Assembly (NCBI GenBank): GCA_014529385.2
Contig: CM043963.1
Coordinates: 95,618,412-95,682,411 of the forward strand
Origin: Adiantum capillus-veneris
Taxonomy: Eukaryota; Streptophyta; Polypodiopsida; Polypodiales; Pteridaceae
DNA length: 64,000 nucleotides
Reading direction: 5' to 3'
Under the pieces are notes generated by a model. That model worked only from the letters and a program-made list of their open reading frames with translations, ran no database searches and had not been told where the DNA came from. The translations under genes were made by a program, and so were the position numbers. This document shows positions 38,495 to 47,090 of the stretch, one piece after another; position 1 is the first letter of the stretch; each line of letters starts with the position of its first letter.

Positions 38495-40197
38495 TGATAG
38501 CCGTTTTTCGGCTCTCTGTAATTGCCATAGTGAGTTACCTCACCCTACCAAAATCACCCAAACACTGTGGCTATCCCTACCATTTCACTATATATAGGCG
38601 TGTGTGAGTTAGGGAACTTTCCCCATATTTTCTTAAAAACCCTCAGCTAGCTAGTCACTGGGCTAGGTGAGCCAAAATATATATATATATATATATATAA
38701 AAAATAAAGTATATTATGGCCTCTTTGTGTGTAAATATTTCATTGTATATATGGCCTAAATATAGGGATTTTTTATAATTATTTTGGTATTTTATTTAAA
38801 TATTTCTACTTAGGTGTGTGTTTTATTAAACCTATGTACACCTTCTTTCATCCTCTTACACCATAATTATATTTTTTGCCAATATGTACATACTCTAACC
38901 TCATATTTTTCTTTTATACAAATCACTCCCACATTTTCACCCTCACCCTCGTGAAAACAAAAAATTGATTTCTACTCATTGGTTACTTTTATTATATTAT
39001 TTACTTGCATACCTTTTCCTCTTTCACCCAAAATAATTCAAGGAGGGACCATATCATATGATTCCAATATCTTTCCATATCCATAACTCCTCCATATTTT
39101 TATTATTATTTTTACTCATTATTCTAACACCATGTGCTCATTGAGCTAAAGTCCATGAATAGTCCATACACTAGTCCCACCATGTATATATTTCTTATTT
39201 CACCAATAATCCTCCTCCATGCATGGGTCAAGGGCAACTTGAATGCTTTGTATTATAATATGACAAAGGAGGGGCTCACTCTTGGATGCATTGTACAAAT
39301 TCAACAAAGGAGGGGACCACTAAAAGACTTTTGCAGGCATAAAAAACAGGCTTTTTGGTGAGAATTTTGGCACCTATCTCCACTCCGAATTTGGAGCGGT
39401 GGTCAAAAGAGAAAATGTAGCCCACGCTCTGAATAATCACCTCAAATTTTTTCATGATTTTTGGAGCTACCAGCTGTGAGCTATGATTTTTTTAGTGGAC
39501 CCCAGTTTTCCCATGCTATGCAGCCACACTCTCTCTTCCACTTTATCATTTTTCTCTTTCACACACACTTCTCCACTCATCATCCCCATCTCTCTCACCA
39601 CTCCTCTCTGCACACTACTCACCTTCTCCTCAACCTTGAAGAATAAGAGAAACCATGGTGAACTCATACCTCCCACACACAATTCCATTCCAAAATTGAC
39701 CACCTAGTCTCATTTTTCCTCCTCCAAATTACCCATATCTATCAAAAAACCACAAAATTCAGCCTCTTCTCTTAAAAGATAGCATCATGGTGGTTGATTA
39801 CTCAGCTTCAATTACCTTGTCTCTCAAGGAAGGTCAAGAGTGGAGAAAAAATGTACCGTCAAAGCTAGTGGACCGTCAACAAGCGTCAAAATTGGCCCTA
39901 CTCAAGACACTTGGAGCATCAACCTTGTAAGAAATCCACCTTTTCTTACCTCTTAAGAGTTTTTCTTCCTTATTTGTATCCTACATGGATACTCCCATTG
40001 TAAATATTCAATTCCATTTGTAAATTAATACTAACTCTACTAACACTAACCCACTATGAAAAGTCCTATCACCTCCATTTCTCTCCTCTCTCTTTCCCCA
40101 CCAACTTCTTGATAATTCCAAGCAAAAGAAATTAGATAAATTGCTGAAAATCTAACTCAACCATGGTTAGAGAAGTAACCCTAGCCTTCAAAATTGC

Positions 40198-40205
40198 TAT
40201 AAAAG
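40198..40205 (+). promoter_or_regulatory. TATA box, element B 5' LTR
   Basis: TATAAAAG in a GC-richer context, about 970 bp before the LTR end. The transcript would begin about 30 bp downstream and carry the small ORFs before gag. The same box is at 48794 in the 3' LTR. Confidence 0.6.
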
Positions 40206-40860
40206 GAGGGTGTAGCTAGCATAAAAGGGGGAAGCCATAAGCAAGAGCACTATGCTATAGCTTGAGAAGCATAGCTCAACCTCTCTAGAAGGAGCTCTTG
40301 AGTGGAAGCTCATTGTCTTATGCATGTGCATGTGTTGTAATAGGGGATTAGCAAGGGAAATCTATGCCATTGTAAGAGAGAGAGTGATCATTCAATTGAG
40401 AGTAGGAAATCTATCATTTCTCCTACTAGTGTAAGCCCAACATTCGCTGAATCAAGGAGGGTGGATTTGGACTAATCTTGGATATTTTGTCTCCTTTCCA
40501 ACGTGAAGTAATGGACAACAATGATGCGTAAGTGTCTTGGTTTTTTTTAAGTTCTTGATAGCTTGTCTCTGGTGTTGTCATCAATCTAGCCATAAATCCC
40601 ACATACTGTAAGAGGGCGACAGGGTGGAGAGGACTCCCCTGGCCTTAAGACAGTGATTGGGGTGGCTTTTCTAGTGATGTGTTGTGGTGAAATTTACGCA
40701 AGCTATGTTGAACAAGTACTAATCTCACTTTGATTTGTCATGACAGATTTGTAAGAAGGTATTAATGCAACAAGCACCCCCTCCCCCTTTCTCTCTCTTT
40801 CTTAAATATATAGTTGTGTTTGCTTGATCATTGCCGATACGTTTCAAAGCAGCCCGAGCA

Positions 40861-40863
<3 letters not shown>

Positions 40864-40905
<42 letters not shown>
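40864..40905. repeat. (CT)n tract in B 5' LTR
   Basis: About 42 bp here against about 22 bp in the 3' LTR (49459-49481). It accounts for the 20-bp LTR length difference. Confidence 0.9.
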
Positions 40906-40908
<3 letters not shown>

Positions 40909-41170
40909 TTTTAGTGTGTGAGAGTATTCCATTGGGGTTAGGGTTAGTGTAAATTCCTTGCTTGTTTGTGGGTTGCTCTAACGATTCTCCTCTTTTGCGT
41001 CCTAGTTCGCTCTTAAACTAGGTGGTGCCCCTTGTGTAGTTGGGATTTGGCGGTGGGTTTGTTGTTTTGGTTTGTGTTGTGTTGTGCCCCAGCCCCATTG
41101 AGCAGCACGGGAGCCTTGAAGGGTGTCTAGAGGCCACTCTTCTTGTTGCCCGCCCCGGACCGCCTCAATT

Positions 41171-41188
41171 TGGTGCCCCCACTGAGGA
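41171..41188 (+). other. Primer-binding site, element B
   Basis: TGGTGCCCCCACTGAGGA lies three bases past the LTR end. It is near-identical to the site of E. It is not the initiator-Met type. Confidence 0.75.
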
Positions 41189-41243
41189 CAGACTTGTGTA
41201 TGTTTTGTGTAGGCTCAACCTTTAGCATAATCAAGTAGCTTGC

Positions 41244-41456
41244 ATGAATCACGAGAATTTGTACGATCCCTTCATTCCCATTGCAAGGCAAAAGGTACAC
41301 ATAATTGTTAGTACTAAGTTGCAATTTCAACGTGTAATTCGTAGAATTTTAGGTCCTCTTAGGTTGGCAGAGATAAACGCATTAGTAAATCCTTTTATTT
41401 TGCCTCTCATTAGGTACGACCTTAGTTTGGACGTCTATATTTTTGTTTTGTTTTAA
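41244..41456 (+). CDS. Type I small leader ORF (70 aa), element B
   Basis: First ORF of the family after the primer site. It aligns without gaps to C's type I ORF (50919-51131) with 41 of 70 identical residues by my count: MN-E-LY start, KLQFQR, LG-LRL-EIN, NPFILPLIRY and SLDVYIFVLF at the very end. The C-terminal half also aligns with the neighbouring type II ORF, so the two are paralogues. It is about 1 kb downstream of the TATA box and upstream of gag. No known domain is recognised. Retention at identical length in separate elements suggests a real protein of unknown role. Confidence 0.7.
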   Translation: MNHENLYDPFIPIARQKVHIIVSTKLQFQRVIRRILGPLRLAEINALVNPFILPLIRYDLSLDVYIFVLF

Positions 41457-41477
41457 GCATAAGGTCATGCATAGACA

Positions 41478-41696
41478 ATGGATAATGGCCCAAGAATAGA
41501 GGTTTTCCCCTTTCATTTCACTCCACACATTAGAATAAACATTGCAATTAGTAGAAAAATCCATTTTCAACAACGTATGGTGTTCATGTTTGGTGCCCAA
41601 AGAGTAGGAGAAATTTTCGCGTCACCAAACCCTGTCATCCTACCTCTCATTGATTATCATAGGTCATTTGATGTGAATATTTTTATTTTGTTGTAG
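41478..41696 (+). CDS. Type II small leader ORF (72 aa), element B
   Basis: Starts 21 nt after the type I stop. It aligns without gaps to C's type II ORF (39 of 72 identical) and E's (37 of 72), by my count. Conserved words are PFHF, SRKIHFQQRMVFMFG, NPVILPLIDY and SFDVNIFILL. It shares with type I the K-[IL]-x-FQ, FG/LG, EI, NP-[FV]-ILPLI-[RD]-Y and S-[LF]-DV positions. Gag begins 84 nt later. The function is unknown. Confidence 0.7.
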   Translation: MDNGPRIEVFPFHFTPHIRINIAISRKIHFQQRMVFMFGAQRVGEIFASPNPVILPLIDYHRSFDVNIFILL

Positions 41697-41779
41697 AATA
41701 GATTGCAATTTAGAGAATATTATTGTGTAGATCTTTTAAAGAAAGAAAAAACAAAACGCGTCACTTTGAAATCAATTCA

Positions 41780-44700
41780 ATGGAGAACCAACGCCAAATG
41801 TCTGGATATCCTCTTTTCTTTGGAGAGCCTGGAGAGGATGCAGAATTATTTTTGGCAAATTTCAAGATGTCTTGTCGTATCAAGAGGATAGTAACTGATC
41901 AAGAACGTGTAGAAATGTTTGAGGTAGTCCTTAGGAAAGATGCTAGCACTTGGTTTGACTCTTTGCCTGAGGAAGTTAAAGAAAATTACATGGAAGTTGT
42001 CAATCATTTCAAGAGATACTTCTTTGATCCCCAAAACACTCAAAAGCTATGGCAAGACATTGTTTCTCATAAGCAAAAAGACTTAGATGACTACTACTTG
42101 TACAAGCAAGAGTTCCTACGTCTTTGGGCTCTATGGATACGAAATGTTGCTAACCCTGGTGATGGTGCAGAATTTCTAAAGAAGGAGAGGTTCATAGCCG
42201 GACTCTTTCCTGACCTTAAGGTAAAAGTTGAGGCGGGTGCACCTGCTACCTTTGATGCAGCTGAAACTAGGGCTGCTGAGAAATATAGGAAACTCAAGTG
42301 CTTAAGGGGGGAGGTTCCAATAGAAGGTCTTAGACCCAAAGGTAAGTCACAAGCATCAACATCTAAGGAGCTTCCTGAGGTAACGGTTGAAGTGATTGAG
42401 AAGTTAAATGAATCCTTAAGCAGCCTGTCAATTCACCTTGAACAAGCCGTAGGTCCAAAGGGACAAGCAAAGAAGTCTGAAGAGCGAGACCCACGACCTA
42501 GGAGAGTCTTGCAATGTTGGAATTGCGGAGAGTCTGGACATGGGATGTATAATTGTCCTTGGCCCCGTGGAGAGCCAGGGAGACCTAACTTGAATTACCC
42601 AGTGATGAATGCAGGAGAAGGAGCTGGTCAACAACCAAGGCTTCTACAAAGGCCAAATGGACCAAGACCACCTCCACAAGGGGTAGAAGGAGTTCCACCT
42701 TTGCCAGATCCAAATGTGCATGTGGTAGAGGTGACAAATTCAAATGAGGTTGACATGGAAGCCAATGGCATTAAGCGTGGCCGACGAAAAGGTAAAGAGA
42801 AAGAAGGAGTCACATCACAGAGTGACCATGGACAAGGCAAGAAGGCAAAGGAAACCAAGGAAACCAAGAGGACTCGACGTCGTATCAACCTCCAAGACTT
42901 CCCTCTTGGACATGGTATGGCTCCGTACAACTTGTTGGAAGACATGAGAGGTAAGGGTCCTGATATTTCATGGCCTCAATTTCTTGCATTATGTCCACAA
43001 GTTAGGAGGGATTTAACAAGGGCAGTTAGCACTAGGAGAAAGGTAAAAGAGAGTGTGCATGTTGTAAAAATTGCACAAGCTGAAATGAATGAGGACATTA
43101 CACCGGTGCTAGACTGTTACATCAAAGGAAGATTGGTTAGGAAAGGTCTAGTGGATGGGGGTGCACAAATTTGCATCATGACAGAGGGACTCATGCAAAA
43201 ACTAGGCATGCACATCCATGAGACACCTGAAATTAGGGTCAAGATGGCAAACAATAGCAAGGCTAGGTGCGTAGGCATTTGTAAAAATGTTTTTGTGGAG
43301 GCCTTTGGCATTAAGAAGGCAGTGGATTTCTATGTCATGTCTACCAAGGGAAATGGTTACCCATTTATCCTAGGAAGACCATGGCTAATGAAAATGCGAG
43401 CTTTGCAGGATTGGGAGAGTGGAAAGCTAATTTGCAGGAATGACAATCACAAGACGGTTGTCTTTGACATGAAGGAGCAACGCCAAGAGGAGCTCCATGA
43501 AGAATCATCTCAAAGTGAGACGGAAGAAAGTTGGACCGATAGCACTTCAGAAGAAGAAAGTAGCGGCAGCATTACTGAAGAGGAGTCTTCCATCGAAGTC
43601 ATGGGGGTAAGGTTTAAGCCAAGCAACCAAGAGACCTCTTGTCAAGGCTTGGAGGAGGTAGGTCCTCAAGAGAACGAAGGTGATCAAGATGAAGGGATGC
43701 TGGAAGGTATGCTATCAACAACACTTACAAAGAATGAAAGAGAGGAGTTCAAATGTGTGCTAAGGAAGTTTCCTAGGCTTTTTGCTAAAGACTACACCGA
43801 TGTGCGTGGAGTAGATGCTGTTCAGCACAAAATTGAGTTGAAGCCAGAGGCCACACCTAAGGCTCAGAAGCTACGAAGGCTAGGAGTCATCAAGGAGCAG
43901 GCTTTACTCAAGGAGGTAAGAAAGCTTCTAGCAGCAGGGTTCATTTATCTAGTGGAGAATTCAGAGTGGGTCTCTCCTGTTGTTGTCACTCCTAAGAAGA
44001 ACGGCAAGTGGAGGGTGTGTGTGGATTACCGTCCCCTCAATGAGGCAACAAAGAGAGATCACTTTCCCCTCCCATTCCAGGATGAGATACTAAATGAGGT
44101 AGCTGGTCATGAGAAGTACACTGTGTGCGATGGTTACTCAGGTTACTTTCAAATAGGGATTGCACTGGAGGATCAATTGAAAACAACCTTTATCACTCCT
44201 TGGGGTTGTTATGCTTTTAGAGTCATGCCATTTGGTCTGATAAATGCTCCTGCAACATTCCAACGTTTCATGAATATGGTGTTTCAAGCATTCTTTGGAA
44301 AGTCAATTAGGGTGTTCATTGATGATTTCTGTATTTATAGCTCAAAATCATTGCATCTACAAAGGGTAGAAGAAGGTTTAAAGAAGCTCTACGACATGGG
44401 AGGTCAACTCAACCCCGACAAGTGCCATATAGGTGAGGATGAAGTAATCTTGCTTGGTCACAAGGTTTCCTATAAAGGCATTGAGGTGGATCCTTCAAAG
44501 GCAAAGGCTCTTATTGAGCTCCCATCACCGAAGAGTCTTAAGGAGGTCATCTCTTTCATTCAGAAGGTGAAGTATATGTCACGCTTCATTCACTTAGCCT
44601 CGGAGTTGCTTCATCCTTTGCAAAAGTTGACACAACAAGTAGAATTTGCATGGTCTGATGAGCTTGAAGAGTATTTTTGTAACATTAAAGTCATTTTGTC

Positions 44701-45874
44701 AGAGCTACCAACACTCATGCCTCCTTGTTGGGAGTACACATTCTTTGTTAGCTCTAGTGTTGGAAGGGAAACAATTGGTGCTGTATTGCTACAACAAGAT
44801 CCCCACAGTACAAGGATGCGACCCATCTACTTTGCTAGTAGGGTCTTGAATGCTTTGGAGAGAGACTACACAGAAGCAGAACTCATGATGCTTTCTCTCA
44901 TGTTTGCGGTGAGAAAGTTTAGATCCTACCTACTACCAAAACCTTTTGTAATTCTCACTGCAGAAAATTTGTTCCCTTGGGTGTCATCTCAAATGAATCT
45001 TAGTACTAGGATCTCAAAGTGGATTATGGAGTTGCAAGAGTTCCAATACTCTTTCAAGGTAGAAGATAGTGTGCGTGCACAATTGGCAGGGATTCTCACT
45101 TATAGGGTACATGAGAAGGAAATTAAGGTGCCTCAAGTAAAGACCCTACCATTGACACCACCAAAAAGTATTCCCAATGCTTTTACCTTGTTCTTTGATG
45201 GAGCTTTTCGTCGAGCCACAGGGAAAGCAGGGGGAGGGCTAGTGTTGCTCAACCCAAGTGGAGAGGTGGTCATGAAAGAGAAGGTCAATCTACCAGGTTC
45301 AACTAGCAACAATGAAGCAGAATACGACACACTACTTCATGGTTTGAAGATGTGCATTGGCCAAGGGATAAAACGTCTCATGGTAAAAGGAGATGCACTT
45401 CTCATTGTTAAACAGATTTTAGGCATTTGGGCATGCAAGAATGAAAGCTTAAGGACAAAAGTTCATGCCATTCATAGGATGTTTAATCAGTTTGAAGAAG
45501 TGCAACTATATCATATTCCGAGGAAACAAAATGAAGATGCCGATTTACTTGCACAACAAGCAGTTACATGTGTTGAGAGAGAAGTGCAGGTCATCATGGT
45601 GGCAGAAGCTATCAAGCAACCGAGATACCAGGGATTGGAGTCATTGGCTCCCATTATCGGCTACATTTTGGAGGGTGAGTTTCCACAAGACTTCACGAAG
45701 GCTCAGAAGAGGAGACTCATGAAGAAGGCAAGCATGTATCTCTTCCTAGAAGGCTCCCTCTATCAAAGAGGGAAGGATCAAGTATGCAGAAGAGTACCAA
45801 CTATTGAGGAAATTCCAGCCATTCTAAAAGGTTTGCATGAAGAGGCATGTGGTGGTCATTTTGCCCAAGAATAA
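41780..45874 (+). CDS. Gag-protease-RT-RNase H polyprotein, element B
   Basis: Start chosen at MENQRQMSGYPLFF, which aligns with E's gag start; the frame opens earlier at 41723. Order: capsid gag, CCHC knuckle (CWNCGESGHGMYNC, about 42514), basic region, DFPLGHG motif, protease (LVDGGAQICIMT, about 43147), and RT (VCVDYRPLNEATKRDHFPLP, PFGLINAPATFQ, catalytic VFIDDFCIY about 44320). The first RNase H has lost its leading D (VSSSVGRETIGAVLLQ), and the second, archaeal-type RNase H has D-E-D-D residues (FFDGAFR, NNEAEY, VKGDALL, NEDADLLAQQ). The integrase N-terminal HH pair (LHEEACGGHFAQE) comes last. The frame ends at TAA 45872, where integrase should continue. Confidence 0.9.
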   Translation: MENQRQMSGYPLFFGEPGEDAELFLANFKMSCRIKRIVTDQERVEMFEVVLRKDASTWFDSLPEEVKENYMEVVNHFKRYFFDPQNTQKLWQDIVSHKQKDLDDYYLYKQEFLRLWALWIRNVANPGDGAEFLKKERFIAGLFPDLKVKVEAGAPATFDAAETRAAEKYRKLKCLRGEVPIEGLRPKGKSQASTSKELPEVTVEVIEKLNESLSSLSIHLEQAVGPKGQAKKSEERDPRPRRVLQCWNCGESGHGMYNCPWPRGEPGRPNLNYPVMNAGEGAGQQPRLLQRPNGPRPPPQGVEGVPPLPDPNVHVVEVTNSNEVDMEANGIKRGRRKGKEKEGVTSQSDHGQGKKAKETKETKRTRRRINLQDFPLGHGMAPYNLLEDMRGKGPDISWPQFLALCPQVRRDLTRAVSTRRKVKESVHVVKIAQAEMNEDITPVLDCYIKGRLVRKGLVDGGAQICIMTEGLMQKLGMHIHETPEIRVKMANNSKARCVGICKNVFVEAFGIKKAVDFYVMSTKGNGYPFILGRPWLMKMRALQDWESGKLICRNDNHKTVVFDMKEQRQEELHEESSQSETEESWTDSTSEEESSGSITEEESSIEVMGVRFKPSNQETSCQGLEEVGPQENEGDQDEGMLEGMLSTTLTKNEREEFKCVLRKFPRLFAKDYTDVRGVDAVQHKIELKPEATPKAQKLRRLGVIKEQALLKEVRKLLAAGFIYLVENSEWVSPVVVTPKKNGKWRVCVDYRPLNEATKRDHFPLPFQDEILNEVAGHEKYTVCDGYSGYFQIGIALEDQLKTTFITPWGCYAFRVMPFGLINAPATFQRFMNMVFQAFFGKSIRVFIDDFCIYSSKSLHLQRVEEGLKKLYDMGGQLNPDKCHIGEDEVILLGHKVSYKGIEVDPSKAKALIELPSPKSLKEVISFIQKVKYMSRFIHLASELLHPLQKLTQQVEFAWSDELEEYFCNIKVILSELPTLMPPCWEYTFFVSSSVGRETIGAVLLQQDPHSTRMRPIYFASRVLNALERDYTEAELMMLSLMFAVRKFRSYLLPKPFVILTAENLFPWVSSQMNLSTRISKWIMELQEFQYSFKVEDSVRAQLAGILTYRVHEKEIKVPQVKTLPLTPPKSIPNAFTLFFDGAFRRATGKAGGGLVLLNPSGEVVMKEKVNLPGSTSNNEAEYDTLLHGLKMCIGQGIKRLMVKGDALLIVKQILGIWACKNESLRTKVHAIHRMFNQFEEVQLYHIPRKQNEDADLLAQQAVTCVEREVQVIMVAEAIKQPRYQGLESLAPIIGYILEGEFPQDFTKAQKRRLMKKASMYLFLEGSLYQRGKDQVCRRVPTIEEIPAILKGLHEEACGGHFAQE

Positions 45875-47062
45875 ACTGTGAAGAAGATTTTGCTTGCGGG
45901 GTATGTTTGGCCAAGTCTGCATGTGGATGTCCAACATTGGTGTAAAAGTTGTCACAATTGTCAGGTAAATGGGAATAGAAGATTGGTTTATGGTCCAAGG
46001 CAAATCGTGCTTGCAAATGGACCGTTTGAAAAGTGGGGCATTGATGCTATGGGTCCTCTGCCTAGGACAAAAAATGGTAAACTCTACATTCTAGTGGCTG
46101 TAGACTATATGACTAGGTGGGTGGAAGCACAAAGTGTGGCAAAGGTGAATGAGAGGATAGTGAGCAAATTTGTCTACACTCACATTTGTTGTAGATTTGG
46201 CACACCTTTGGAGATTGTTTCTGATAATGGTCCAGGGTTTAGAAAGGGATTGCTCACAGAAGTCTGTGAAGAACTTCACATTCTACATCGTCACAGTACA
46301 CCCTACTATCCCCAATCAAATGGTTTGGTAGAAAAAGCTAATGGTGTCATTGCAGGCATCATTAGAAAGATGGTGAAAAACAAGACAAAGTTGTGGGATG
46401 ACTTCTTGGATGGTGCCTTGTGGGCGTATCGAACCACATATAGGGAAGCCACGGAGTTCACACCATTTCACTTGGTCTATGGTCAAGAGGCTTTGCAGCC
46501 TATCGAGCTCAACATTCCAACAATGCGACTTCATGGCAAAGGAGCACTGCAAGATGATCAAGAGGTATGGATGGATCGACTTCTTACGTTAGTGGAGCTT
46601 GAGTGGAAAAGAGAAGCAGCATACGAGTGCTACAAGAGGAAATCCACACAAGCGAAAGAAACGCACGACAAGAAACTGAAGGACAAAGGCATCAATGAAG
46701 GAGATCTTGTGCTAAGGTATGACAATCGACTTGACAATCGTTTTGATGCCAAATTTGAAACTAGATGGCAAGGGCCATACATAGTCAAGAAGGCTTTCAA
46801 TTCTAGTTACTATCAGCTTATGGACTTGAATGGTAAAGAGCACTCCAGGAAGGTAAACGGGTATCGCTTGAAGCCCTATTTGAGTCGCCTTCTACCAAAG
46901 GATCTACCAAAGATCTGTCCAAAGGCCGCTGTCTCATGTAAGTATTGTTACATGAAGCATGAGTGTAACTCCAGCCAAAATTCTGAGGGGCTAAACAATG
47001 AAGATCTCGTCAAGGACTCTGAAGCACTCTCTTTGGAAAAGATGCTCTATGATGGTACATGA
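45875..47062 (+). CDS. Integrase, element B (continues same frame after one TAA)
   Basis: Same frame as the preceding polyprotein, interrupted only by TAA at 45872-45874. It has a zinc-finger CC pair (WCKSCHNCQ), and a D,D-35-E core with D in WGIDAMGPL, D in IVSDNGPGF and E in NGLVEKANG. The GPY/F module WQGPYIVKKAF lies near the C-terminus, and a cysteine-rich tail follows. All catalytic residues are present, so restoring one codon would give an intact polyprotein in principle. The stop most simply arose from CAA by C-to-T. It is followed by a polypurine tract and the 3' LTR. Confidence 0.88.
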   Translation, partial: TVKKILLAGYVWPSLHVDVQHWCKSCHNCQVNGNRRLVYGPRQIVLANGPFEKWGIDAMGPLPRTKNGKLYILVAVDYMTRWVEAQSVAKVNERIVSKFVYTHICCRFGTPLEIVSDNGPGFRKGLLTEVCEELHILHRHSTPYYPQSNGLVEKANGVIAGIIRKMVKNKTKLWDDFLDGALWAYRTTYREATEFTPFHLVYGQEALQPIELNIPTMRLHGKGALQDDQEVWMDRLLTLVELEWKREAAYECYKRKSTQAKETHDKKLKDKGINEGDLVLRYDNRLDNRFDAKFETRWQGPYIVKKAFNSSYYQLMDLNGKEHSRKVNGYRLKPYLSRLLPKDLPKICPKAAVSCKYCYMKHECNSSQNSEGLNNEDLVKDSEALSLEKMLYDGT

Positions 47063-47071
47063 ATATACCAT

Positions 47072-47090
47072 CATCCAGGGGGAGGGCTAA
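47072..47090 (+). other. Polypurine tract, element B
   Basis: CAGGGGGAGGGCTAA directly before the 3' LTR; the plus-strand primer of reverse transcription. Confidence 0.7.

Larger units (their letters stand above)
38495..41167 (+). repeat. Element B 5' LTR
   Basis: Runs TGATAGCCG to CGCCTCA and is nearly identical to 47091-49743. It contains a TATA box at 40198 and a (CT)n tract at 40864-40905. Open frames inside it (e.g. 39134-39361, 39461-39707) recur in the other LTR only because the LTRs are copies. Confidence 0.95.

Noticed and set aside
39134..39707. ORFs inside the B LTR that recur identically at 47730-48303
   Set aside because: Identity follows from LTR duplication in a young element, not from selection; no motif and open on both strands.
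40935..40950. GGGTTAGGGTTAG, telomere-like
   Set aside because: Only two units, within the B LTR and copied in the other LTR; not a telomere or interstitial array.
42628..42945. 105-codon reverse ORF opposite B gag
   Set aside because: Shadow of the real polyprotein.
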